From Streptomyces humi (GTDB lineage: Bacteria > Actinomycetota > Actinomycetes > Streptomycetales > Streptomycetaceae), in NCBI RefSeq assembly GCF_001005085.2, contig NZ_LBMU02000069.1, forward strand, positions 88,507-152,506: a stretch of 64,000 nt of DNA. The letters run 5' to 3'. Below are positions 34,039 to 41,715 of the stretch, piece by piece. The first letter of the stretch is position 1, and every line of letters starts with the position of its first letter. The translations under genes and the position numbers were made by a program. The notes beneath the pieces are model-generated. The model was not told the origin of the DNA, made no database searches, and was given only the letters and a program-made list of their open reading frames with translations.

Positions 34039-35346
34039 TCACCGTCGCCGCGGTACGGAGGTGAGCGCGGCCGCCCGCACCAGCGGCTCCCACGCCTCCA
34101 CCAGCAGGGCGAAGTCCTCGATGTCACGGCGCGCCTCGTCGAGGAGCCGTTCCCGGCGCCGTGCCAGCAGGTCGGCGAACTCGGCATAGCGGCCGCCGAG
34201 TTTGCGGTACGCGGTGTCGAGGACGTCCAGCCGGTGGATGTTCTCACCGCGGTCGAGCCCGGCGCTCTCCCTCACCAGCCGGGCCACGACGGACGCGCGC
34301 ACCTCTCCCCGGTCGTCCAGGAGTGCCGCACCGGCCCGCGCCATCCGGTCGTAGACGAAGTTGAAGTAGAGCATCGACAGCAGGAACTTGACGAAGCGCA
34401 GCTGGTAGGCGGCGAACCCGGCGTCGGTACGGCGTTCGCCGGTGTAGAAGTTGACGATGTTCCGGTTGTGCAGGACGCCGGGCTGCCCGGCGTCGTGGAC
34501 CAGGTGGATCAGGAAGTAGTCGCTGCCGATCGTGTCGGTCGCGGGCGGCAGCGGGACCCGTTCGTGCAGGCCGTGGAAGGCGATGTTGCACATGTCCACG
34601 CGCATCGGGTCGACCAGGGTGAGGGTGGAGCGGTCGGCGGTGAAGGCCTCCGTGCCGGCGCCCCGGAAGGACTCGTCGACGAGTTGCGTCTTCTGCTCGT
34701 CGGACCAGTGCGCCGGGGCCCACAGGCCGACCATGTCGTGGTACACGGCTGGGTCGGTCCGCAGTATCTCCCCGATGTCCACGGAGAGTTCGCCGATGAA
34801 GGAACTGCCGACCATGGCGACCCGCCGGTCCATGTGGCCGGCGGCCAGCGTGGTCTCGGTGACGTGCCGGGCGGCGTCGGCCGCCCGTCTGCCCAGGGAG
34901 GTCAGTTCGTGGTGGACGGGGAAGACGGTTCGTCCGTCCACCACCTGGTACCGGCTGTCGGAGTCCCGGCGGTGGACGGACTCGCAGCCGAGTCCGGCGG
35001 CGAGGAGGAAGGCGCGGTTGGTGCAGGCGCCGTAGGAGAGGCCGGCCGGAAGCATCAGGTCCAGCAGGTGGTCGGGGTCCGGCGCCGCGGACCGGTCGGC
35101 CGTCCGCCGGAGGAAGTCCCGCTGCTGTGCCTCGTCGAGGTGGTGTACGACGATCCGCGGGTCCGCCGGGATCCGGCGCACGGCCTCGGCGTGCTCCGCG
35201 TGGGCCGGTGCGGCGCAGGAGTCCAGGACGAGCAGGTGCACCTCGACGTCGAAGTGCCGGACGGCGTGGGCCGCTTCCTCGGCCACGGCCGTGATGGTCG
35301 CCGCGCAGGGTCTGTTGGTCGGCAGGGTCAGGCAGATTCGGCGCAT
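34039..35346 (-). CDS. DUF6271 family protein, GT-A-like
   Basis: A 435-aa protein recognised as DUF6271. The N-terminus reads RICLTLPTNRPCAATITAVAEEA, then DVEVHLLVLD, like the first strands of a GT-A nucleotide-sugar transferase, and RRDSDSRYQ (about 126-134) could be the DxD metal motif. Later parts are helix-rich (LRFVKFLLSMLYFNFVYDRM). No activity is established. Between a dioxygenase and a decarboxylase it may glycosylate or otherwise modify the same small molecule. Its start lies 19 bp inside the end of the dioxygenase gene. Confidence 0.7.
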   Translation of the reverse strand: MRRICLTLPTNRPCAATITAVAEEAAHAVRHFDVEVHLLVLDSCAAPAHAEHAEAVRRIPADPRIVVHHLDEAQQRDFLRRTADRSAAPDPDHLLDLMLPAGLSYGACTNRAFLLAAGLGCESVHRRDSDSRYQVVDGRTVFPVHHELTSLGRRAADAARHVTETTLAAGHMDRRVAMVGSSFIGELSVDIGEILRTDPAVYHDMVGLWAPAHWSDEQKTQLVDESFRGAGTEAFTADRSTLTLVDPMRVDMCNIAFHGLHERVPLPPATDTIGSDYFLIHLVHDAGQPGVLHNRNIVNFYTGERRTDAGFAAYQLRFVKFLLSMLYFNFVYDRMARAGAALLDDRGEVRASVVARLVRESAGLDRGENIHRLDVLDTAYRKLGGRYAEFADLLARRRERLLDEARRDIEDFALLVEAWEPLVRAAALTSVPRRR

Positions 35347-36401
35347 GTCTCTTCTCCGGCCGGCGGGGTCGTCCCGTCGAGGTCCGCCCCGGTCCAGGAT
35401 GTGAGGCCGAGCAGTCTGGCGCCGAGTTCGTCGAGCGTGGCCCGCCCGTACCGCAGGGACTCGTGGCGGATGGCGTCGCCGAGCAGCGTGCCGTTCCAGT
35501 CGGGGGTGGCGAGCGTGCGCCAGGACTCGACCCGGGAACGCCGGAGCGTCTCGTGGGACTCCAGGGCCGGCATCATCGAGAGGTACTGGACCGCGCGTAC
35601 CTCCTGGTCGGCGGTGTTGGGTGCCACGCCGTGCGCCAGCAGGCCGTTGAAGATCAGCAGGTCGCCGGCCTCCAGCTCCGGTCGCACCACGGGGAACTCC
35701 GCGCGGTCGATCCTGGGCCGGATCGGGTCGCGGTCCTCGGGCTGGAAGGCCTTCCACTGGTCGAACCGCTTGAACAGCTCAGGGCAGCACTGGAAGCCGC
35801 CGAGTTCCGGCCTGGTGTCGGTCAGGGCGATGATCCCCTGCACCCGCTGCGGCGGCACACCGAGCGTGGTGTCGACGTCCCAGTGCAGCTCGATGTCGAA
35901 GCCCTCGTCCGTGCGCGGGATCAGGGCCCGGTCACGGGTCCTGATGTTGGGCGGGTTCAGGTTGAGCCGGTCGAGCGTCACCCACAGCTCTTCGCAGTCC
36001 CAGACGTCGACGAACGCGTCGTAGACCCGCCGGTTCTGGCGGCTGTCCCAGATGAGCTGGTGGTGGTAGGCCTCGACGAAGCCGTAGATGTGCAGTTCCC
36101 GGTCGAGGTCGGAGCGGTACTCGCGCTCCTCGTACCAGCTCTCCGGACGCTCGGGGTCGAGTCCCTGGAACTCCCAGGCGAAGTCCAGCAGTCGGCGGGC
36201 CGACGCGGCGGGGACGGCCTGCTTGACCACCACGTAGCCGTAGGTCTGCCAGAAGGCGAAGTCCTCCTCGGACAGCACTCGCAGGGGGCGGGTCTTCTTC
36301 AGGTCCCGCAGGGGTGTCGGGGCGAGGTAGGTCTCGCCGTCCGAGCTGAAGTAGGGGGTGTTCGAGGGCGCTCGATGGAGATAACGGTCAGTCGTGGGCA
36401 T
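35328..36401 (-). CDS. PhyH-type Fe(II)/2-oxoglutarate dioxygenase
   Basis: A 357-aa phytanoyl-CoA-dioxygenase-like enzyme, first gene of a five-gene operon. The iron triad is H173-x-D175 (ELHWDVDTT) and H257 (LLAHGVAPN), and R269 (EVRAVQYLS) should bind 2-oxoglutarate. It likely hydroxylates a small substrate, possibly an amino acid later decarboxylated by the operon. The ATG at 36401 follows GGAG with 7-nt spacing; a GTG at 36416 is less well placed. The 280-bp gap to the divergent GH3 gene holds two DasR-like sites. Confidence 0.88.
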   Translation of the reverse strand: MPTTDRYLHRAPSNTPYFSSDGETYLAPTPLRDLKKTRPLRVLSEEDFAFWQTYGYVVVKQAVPAASARRLLDFAWEFQGLDPERPESWYEEREYRSDLDRELHIYGFVEAYHHQLIWDSRQNRRVYDAFVDVWDCEELWVTLDRLNLNPPNIRTRDRALIPRTDEGFDIELHWDVDTTLGVPPQRVQGIIALTDTRPELGGFQCCPELFKRFDQWKAFQPEDRDPIRPRIDRAEFPVVRPELEAGDLLIFNGLLAHGVAPNTADQEVRAVQYLSMMPALESHETLRRSRVESWRTLATPDWNGTLLGDAIRHESLRYGRATLDELGARLLGLTSWTGADLDGTTPPAGEETCAESA

Positions 36402-36543
36402 AACGGTGCTCCACACCTCGTTCTCAGGTACCGGTGACCCAGCCGGGCCGCCAACTGCGCGGAGTGAGGGGCGGGGACCGTAGCGGCAGGGTCACTGCAC
36501 CGCGGGCCACACCAGCCCCTTCGAACTCGCGTGCAACCAACTT

Positions 36544-36553
36544 GGACTAGACC
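36544..36553. promoter_or_regulatory. DasR-like site GGACTAGACC
   Basis: Nine of ten bases match the dre core GGTCTAGACC, with symmetric TT/AA flanks. It lies in the 280-bp region between the divergent PhyH operon and the GH3 gene, about 140 bp from either start. Confidence 0.45.
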
Positions 36554-36651
36554 AACTCGACCTGTCAAACATCCCGGTTGGGGGCGTGTTGCCGCCAACA
36601 GGGCACACCCCGGCGCCACTTGACAGCGGCGGTTAGCCTGAGCGGGACGCA

Positions 36652-36665
36652 TTGGTCTGTACCAA
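36652..36665. promoter_or_regulatory. DasR-like site TTGGTCTGTACCAA at GH3 gene
   Basis: Arms TTGGT and ACCAA are perfect inverted repeats; the core GGTCTGTACC matches the dre core at 8 of 10. It sits 17 bp upstream of the GH3 start and just downstream of a possible -10 TAGCCT (36634-36639), a position that would block transcription. Confidence 0.55.
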
Positions 36666-36681
36666 CGGGAGGGCGCACGCT

Positions 36682-38196
36682 ATGGTCTCCAGCAAGCACA
36701 GCGGCAAGGAGTTGCGGCGACTGGCGCGCTCCGTCCTGCAACCCGGGTTCGTGGGCACCGAGGCCCCCGACTGGTTGCTGCGCGAGATCGGGGACGGTCT
36801 CGCGTCGGTCGTGCTCTTCTCCCGCAACATCGTCACACCCCGCCAGGTCGCGCGTCTGACCGGGCAACTGCGCGCGGCGAACCCCGAGTTGATCATCGCG
36901 ATCGACGAGGAGGCCGGGGACGTCACCCGGATCGAGTCGGCGACCGGTTCCACCCGGCCGGGCAACTTCGCGCTCGGAACCGTCGACGACACCGAGTTGA
37001 CCGAGGCCGTCGCCGCCGACCTGGGCCGACAGCTGCACACGGCCGGCGTGAGCCTCGACTACGCGCCCAGCGCGGACGTGAACTCCAACCCGGACAACCC
37101 GATCATCGGCGTCAGGTCCTTCGGCGTCGACGCAAAGGTGGTGGCGCGGCACACCGGGGCCTGGATCCGGGGCCTCCAGTCGGCCGGTGTCGCCGCCTGC
37201 GCCAAGCACTTCCCGGGCCACGGCGACGTGGCCGTGGACTCCCACCACGGCCTGCCCGTCTACGAGGCCGACCGGGCGCGGATCGCCGAGCAGGCCCTGC
37301 CACCGTTCCGTGCCGCGATCGACGCGGGCGTGCGCGCGGTGATGACCGGCCACCTGCTGGTCCCCGCCTACGACCCCGAGCTGCCCGCCACCCTGAGCCA
37401 CCGCGTCCTGCACGAACTGCTGCGTCAGGAGCTCGGGTTCGACGGCATGGTGGTCACCGACGCCATCGAGATGGGCGCCGTGGCCGGCCGCTACGGCATC
37501 GGCGGCGCCACGGTCAGGGCGGTGGCCGCGGGCGCGGACGCCGTCTGCGTCGGCGGCGAGAACGCCCAGGAGGCGACCGCGGTCCTGCTCGTGGACGCCC
37601 TCGTGGACGCCGTCGGGTCGGGAGAGCTCCCGGAGGAGCGGCTCGCCGAAGCCAGCCTGCGCGTCCGGGAGTTCGCGACGTGGTCGGCGGGGCTCAGCCC
37701 GGCCGGCGTGGCCGCCTGGGACGCCGCCGGCATCGGGTTCGCGGCCGCCCGTCGCGCCATCCGGCTGACCGGGGCCGTGCGGCACGTCCTCCCGCTGGTC
37801 ACCGCGCCGCACGTGGTGGAACTGGCGCCCACCACCAACCTGGCCATCGGCAGGGAGACCCCCTGGGGCGTGGCGGCCCCGCTGGGCGAGCGGCTGCCCG
37901 GGACGACGTCGGCCCGGGTACGCCACGAGGACCTGCGGACGGGCGACACCGCCCTGGAGACACAGGCGTTGGCCCCCGCGTCGGGACGCCCCCTGGTCGT
38001 GGTGGTCCGTGACGCCGCCCGGCACCCGTGGATGGCGCGGGCCCTCACGGAACTCGTCACCGCCCGCCCGGACGCGATCGTCGTGGAGATGGGCCTGCCC
38101 GGCACCGTCGTCCCGTCGGCCGCCCAGATCTTCACGCACGGGGCCACGGCCGCCTCGGGGATCGCCGCCGCAGAGGTGCTGGCGGGTGCCCTTTAG
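36682..38196 (+). CDS. GH3 beta-N-acetylglucosaminidase (NagZ-like)
   Basis: A 504-aa family-3 glycoside hydrolase. The NagZ signature is present: KHFPGHGDVAVDSHHGLP (about 175-192), whose DSH supplies the acid/base His-Asp dyad, and the nucleophile Asp260 is in MVVTDAIEMGAV. No signal peptide is visible, so it acts in the cytosol, releasing GlcNAc from wall or chitin fragments taken up by the cell. A C-terminal domain of about 170 residues follows the barrel. The ATG at 36682 follows GAGGG with 8-nt spacing. Its DasR-like operator fits amino-sugar control. Confidence 0.9.
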   Translation: MVSSKHSGKELRRLARSVLQPGFVGTEAPDWLLREIGDGLASVVLFSRNIVTPRQVARLTGQLRAANPELIIAIDEEAGDVTRIESATGSTRPGNFALGTVDDTELTEAVAADLGRQLHTAGVSLDYAPSADVNSNPDNPIIGVRSFGVDAKVVARHTGAWIRGLQSAGVAACAKHFPGHGDVAVDSHHGLPVYEADRARIAEQALPPFRAAIDAGVRAVMTGHLLVPAYDPELPATLSHRVLHELLRQELGFDGMVVTDAIEMGAVAGRYGIGGATVRAVAAGADAVCVGGENAQEATAVLLVDALVDAVGSGELPEERLAEASLRVREFATWSAGLSPAGVAAWDAAGIGFAAARRAIRLTGAVRHVLPLVTAPHVVELAPTTNLAIGRETPWGVAAPLGERLPGTTSARVRHEDLRTGDTALETQALAPASGRPLVVVVRDAARHPWMARALTELVTARPDAIVVEMGLPGTVVPSAAQIFTHGATAASGIAAAEVLAGAL

Positions 38197-38234
38197 GGCA
38201 GACCTGAGTGCAACGTCCGTACCCGCGGGCCACG

Positions 38235-38277
38235 TTGACGCCTCCCTGCCGCTTCCCTACCTTCCGAGAGCGCTCTC
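38235..38277 (+). promoter_or_regulatory. GH76 promoter with LacI-type operator
   Basis: TTGACG (38235-38240), 17-bp spacer, TACCTT (38258-38263), then the perfect 12-bp palindrome GAGAGCGCTCTC (38266-38277) directly over the expected start. LacI-family sugar repressors of Streptomyces such as CebR use TGGGAGCGCTCCCA-like palindromes with the same AGCGCT centre. The ATG is at 38307, after GGGAGG. Confidence 0.7.
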
Positions 38278-38306
38278 ACGTCCGTCCCTCAAGGCAGGGA
38301 GGCCCC

Positions 38307-39800
38307 ATGCCCCTCGTCCGCAGGCCGAGCAGCCGCCGCCCGCGCCGCCCGCGCTGGCCGGCTGCGCTGCTCGCAGCCGCGCTGTCCGCCGTCCTCGTTC
38401 CCCTCGCACCCCAGGCATCCGCCGCCGCCACCTCGGCGGCGGCCACGGTGTGCAACAAGTACTGCGACGGGCGCGACCCCGCGCTCTCCGCCGGCGACCG
38501 CACGCCGGTCACGGCGAGCATCTACTCGCGGTCGCTCGTCCTGCACTTCGACGACGCGGACGCGATGGGCTGGGCGTCCGTCGACAACGGCAGCCCGGGC
38601 GACGAGGTGTGGCTCGACCGGTCCTTCGACGGCGGCCGCACCTGGAGTTCGGGCAGCAGGCTCGGCGACACCACCGTACCCACCGGTCAGCGCGGCTGGC
38701 GCACCCTGATGTACAACGTGGACGACTGGAACAACCTCGGGGTGGGCGCCCTGCGCGCCTGCGGAAAGGCCGGGGACCGCGCCGAGATCGCGTGCACCCC
38801 CTGGGCCCGTACCACCTGGAACGCGGGCGAACCGCGCACCGCCGCGGCCACCGCCCTGATGGCCTCCTACGACTACGGAACCGGCCTCTTCGACACCACC
38901 GGCTGGTGGAACTCGGCGAACGCCCTGACCGCGGTCATCGACAACATCCGGGTGACGGGCATGGGCAGTTACCGGTACGCGATCGCCCGCACCTACGACC
39001 TGAACGTCAACGCGCAGGGCGGGCGGTTCCGTAACGACTACATCGACGACACCGGCTGGTGGGGCCTCGCCTGGGTCGCCGCCTACGACCTGACCGGCGA
39101 CAGCCGATACCTGGACACGGCCCGTGCGGACGCCGACCACATGGCGGCCTACTGGGACACCACCTGCGGCGGCGGAGTGTGGTGGAGCACCGCGAGGACC
39201 TACAAGAACGCCATCGCCAACTCCCTGTACATCCAGCTCAACGCCGCCCTGCACAACAGGGTCGCGGGCGACACGACGTACCTCGGCCGGGCCCGCGCGG
39301 GCTGGACCTGGTTCCAGAGCACCGGAATGATCAACGGCTCGCACCTGGTCAACGACGGTGTCGACCTGGCGACCTGCGGCAACAACGGGCAGGCCGTCTG
39401 GTCGTACAACCAGGGTGTGCTGCTCGGCGCCCTGGCCGAGCTGTACCGGGGCACGGGCGACGCCGGACTGCTCACCGACGCGCGGCGGATCGCCGACGCC
39501 GCCACCACCACCTCCCTGCTCCACACCTCCGGGGGCATCCTGCGCGACCCCTGCGAGAGCGGGGACTGCGGAGCCGACGGGCCGTCCTTCAAGGGCGCCG
39601 ACGTGCGCGGCCTCGGCAGGCTGAACTCGGTGCTGCCGGACCACCCGTACACCGCGTACCTCAGGCGCCAGGCGGACAGCGCCCGCACGAACGACCGCAA
39701 TGCCCTGGACCAGTACGGGCTGCGCTGGTACGGGCCGCTCGACCAGGTGGACGCGGCACGCCAGCAGAGCGCCGTCGACCTGCTGAACGCGGCGCCCTGA
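38307..39800 (+). CDS. Secreted GH76 alpha-1,6-mannanase-like enzyme
   Basis: A 497-aa exported glycosidase. Residues 1-39 are a signal peptide (arginine-rich start, hydrophobic core, AQASAA-type cleavage region). Residues about 47-175 form an N-terminal beta domain with Cys pairs (CNKYC, ACGKA, IACTPW). The GH76 alpha/alpha barrel follows, with the catalytic Asp pair in YIDDTGWWGLAW (247-248) and later VWSYNQGVLLGALAELYRGTGD. It probably cuts alpha-1,6-mannan of yeast walls or actinobacterial mannans. A LacI-type operator overlaps the promoter, pointing to induction by a mannose-containing sugar. Confidence 0.9.
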   Translation: MPLVRRPSSRRPRRPRWPAALLAAALSAVLVPLAPQASAAATSAAATVCNKYCDGRDPALSAGDRTPVTASIYSRSLVLHFDDADAMGWASVDNGSPGDEVWLDRSFDGGRTWSSGSRLGDTTVPTGQRGWRTLMYNVDDWNNLGVGALRACGKAGDRAEIACTPWARTTWNAGEPRTAAATALMASYDYGTGLFDTTGWWNSANALTAVIDNIRVTGMGSYRYAIARTYDLNVNAQGGRFRNDYIDDTGWWGLAWVAAYDLTGDSRYLDTARADADHMAAYWDTTCGGGVWWSTARTYKNAIANSLYIQLNAALHNRVAGDTTYLGRARAGWTWFQSTGMINGSHLVNDGVDLATCGNNGQAVWSYNQGVLLGALAELYRGTGDAGLLTDARRIADAATTTSLLHTSGGILRDPCESGDCGADGPSFKGADVRGLGRLNSVLPDHPYTAYLRRQADSARTNDRNALDQYGLRWYGPLDQVDAARQQSAVDLLNAAP

Positions 39801-39804
39801 CGGA

Positions 39805-39937
39805 ACCAACGGGGTGATCAGGAACCGGCGGGATCAGGAACCAACGGGGTGATCAGGAACCGGCGGGACCAACGGGGTGATCAGGAACCGGCGGGACCAA
39901 CGGGGTGATCAGGAACCGGCGGGATCAGGAACCGGCG
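39805..39937. repeat. Four copies of a 28-bp repeat between convergent genes
   Basis: A 28-bp unit (ACCAACGGGGTGATCAGGAA plus CCGGCGGG) occurs at 39805, 39840, 39868 and 39896. Copies 2-4 are contiguous, and copies 1 and 2 are separated by an extra ATCAGGA. A last partial copy to 39937 includes the stop codon of the YjbQ gene (minus strand). It fills the whole gap between the GH76 and YjbQ genes. Units carry no hairpin of CRISPR type and there are no unique spacers. Confidence 0.9.
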
Positions 39938-40353
39938 AGGAAGGAGATCCTCACCTTTCGCTCGAAGTTGTCCTTGTTCGTGTCGACCAGGCACACCGAC
40001 TGCCAGGTGCCCAGTTCCAGGCGGCCGTCGATCACCGGGAGCGTGGCGTGCGGCGGCACGATCGCCGGAAGGACGTGGTCCCGGCCGTGGCCCGGACTGC
40101 CGTGCCGGTGCTGCCAGCGGTCGTCGGCGGGGAGCAGGGTGTGCAGCGCGGCCAGCAGGTCGTCGTCGCTGCCGGCACCGGTCTCGATGACCGCGATGCC
40201 GGCCGTCGCGTGCGGGGTGAAGATGTTCAGGAGGCCGTCGCGGCCGGCCGCGGCCTCGTCGAGGAAGGCCTCGCAGTCGCCGGTCAGGTCGACGACCCGC
40301 TCCCGGGACCCGGTGGCGACGTTGAGCACTCGTGTGGTGAAGGCATCCGACAT
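39925..40353 (-). CDS. YjbQ/UPF0047 family protein
   Basis: A 142-aa protein of the YjbQ (UPF0047) family, some members of which show weak thiamine-phosphate synthase activity. Signature segments are NIFTPHATAGIAVIE, GRDHVLPAIVPPHATLPVIDG and GTWQSVCLVDTN; the conserved His residues form the likely metal site. The ATG is at 40353. The stop lies in the 28-bp repeat array, so the last codons (AGS) come from repeat DNA. Confidence 0.88.
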   Translation of the reverse strand: MSDAFTTRVLNVATGSRERVVDLTGDCEAFLDEAAAGRDGLLNIFTPHATAGIAVIETGAGSDDDLLAALHTLLPADDRWQHRHGSPGHGRDHVLPAIVPPHATLPVIDGRLELGTWQSVCLVDTNKDNFERKVRISFLAGS

Positions 40354-40437
40354 GCCTCCATCCTGGCCCATGCGCCGGGCCGTCCGTGCGAGCGGCGGTA
40401 CGGGAAGATCCCCGGCGACCCCTTGGTTGACTGAGGC

Positions 40438-41514
40438 GTGAACAAGGTGCGCGAGGTCGAAGTGGTCGTCATCGGCGCTGGTCAGGCCGGTCTGTCCAGC
40501 GCTTATCACCTGCGGCGCACGGGCTTCGAGCCGGACCGTGACTTCGTGGTCCTCGACCGCGCCCCCGCCCCCGGCGGTGCCTGGCAGTTCCGGTGGCCCT
40601 CGCTGACGTACGGCAAGGTGCACGGCATGCACGCGCTGCCGGGCATGGAGCTGACCGGGGCGGATCCCGCACGGCCGTCCGCCGAGGTCGTCGGGGAGTA
40701 CTTCGCGGACTACGAGCGCACCTTCGGCCTGCGGGTACGGCGGCCCGTCGACGTCCGCGCGGTACGCGAGGGCGAGGGCGGGCGGCTGCTGGTGGAGACC
40801 GGCGCCGGGGACTGGTCGACACGGGCGCTGATCAACGCCACCGGTACCTGGGAACGGCCGTTCTGGCCGCGCTATCCGGGCCAGGAGACCTTCCGGGGAA
40901 GGCAGTTGCACACCGCCCAGTACAAGGGGCCGGAGGAGTTCGCGGGCCTGCGGGTGGTGGTGGTCGGCGGTGGCGCGTCCGGCACCCAGCACCTGCTGGA
41001 ACTCGCCCCGTACGCGGCGGCGACCACCTGGGTCACCCGGCGCCCGCCGGTCTTCCGCGAGGGCCCCTTCGACGAGAACGTGGGGCGGACCGCGGTCGCC
41101 CTGGTGGAGGAACGGGTCCGGCAGGGCCTGCCGCCGCGGAGTGTGGTCTCGGTCACCGGACTGCCGCTCAACGAAGCGGTCAGGCAGGGCCTGGAAGACG
41201 GCGTCCTGGACCGGCAGCCGATGTTCGACCGCATCACCCCGGACGGGGTGGACTGGAACGCCGGCCGGCACGTCGACGCCGATGTCATCCTCTGGGCCAC
41301 CGGGTTCCGCGCCGCCCTGGACCATCTGGCGCCCCTGCGGCCGCGCGAGCCGGGCGGCGGGATCCGCGTCCAGGGCACCCGCGCGGTCGCGGACCCGCGC
41401 GTCCATCTCGTCGGGTACGGCCCGTCGGCCAGCACCATCGGCGCCAACCGGGCGGGCCGCGACGCCGTACGGGACATCAGGCGACTGCTGGCCGGGGAAC
41501 CCCTCGCCGCCTGA
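40438..41514 (+). CDS. FAD/NAD(P)-dependent oxidoreductase
   Basis: A 358-aa flavoprotein with two Rossmann folds: an FAD site VVVIGAGQAGLSSAYHL at the N-terminus and an NAD(P)H site VVVVGGGASGTQHLLEL at about 178-194, plus the ATG motifs LINATGTWE and ILWATGF. It looks like the single-component flavin monooxygenase/thioredoxin-reductase-like group (putative flavoprotein involved in K+ transport in older annotations). The substrate is unknown. The GTG start at 40438 is divergent from YjbQ with an 84-bp gap. Confidence 0.85.
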   Translation: MNKVREVEVVVIGAGQAGLSSAYHLRRTGFEPDRDFVVLDRAPAPGGAWQFRWPSLTYGKVHGMHALPGMELTGADPARPSAEVVGEYFADYERTFGLRVRRPVDVRAVREGEGGRLLVETGAGDWSTRALINATGTWERPFWPRYPGQETFRGRQLHTAQYKGPEEFAGLRVVVVGGGASGTQHLLELAPYAAATTWVTRRPPVFREGPFDENVGRTAVALVEERVRQGLPPRSVVSVTGLPLNEAVRQGLEDGVLDRQPMFDRITPDGVDWNAGRHVDADVILWATGFRAALDHLAPLRPREPGGGIRVQGTRAVADPRVHLVGYGPSASTIGANRAGRDAVRDIRRLLAGEPLAA

Positions 41515-41515
41515 C

Positions 41516-41710
41516 CCACGGACCGCAGTCCACCCCACGGGCCGCCACCCGCCTCCTGACCCACGGGCCGCCACCCGCCTCCTGATCCACGGGCCGCGGC
41601 CCGACCCACAGACCGCCGGCCGCCTCCTCCCCCACAGGCCGCCACCGGCCTCCTCCCCCACGGCCCGCAACCCGCCTCCTGGTCCACGGGCCGCAGTCCG
41701 ACCCACGGCC
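41516..41710. repeat. Degenerate tandem repeats (about 27 bp) between convergent genes
   Basis: Six to seven imperfect copies of a unit built on CCACGGGCCGCCACCCGCCT fill the 201-bp gap between the flavoprotein and MltG-like genes. No hairpin terminator was recognised inside. Confidence 0.7.
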
Positions 41711-41715
41711 GTCGC

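Noticed and set aside
36620..36639. TTGACA and TAGCCT as a promoter pair for the GH3 gene
   Set aside because: The spacer is only 8 bp, so the two hexamers cannot form one sigma-70-type promoter. TAGCCT alone may still be a -10.
39805..39937. CRISPR array
   Set aside because: Repeat units are contiguous without unique spacers, there are only four copies, and no cas genes are nearby.
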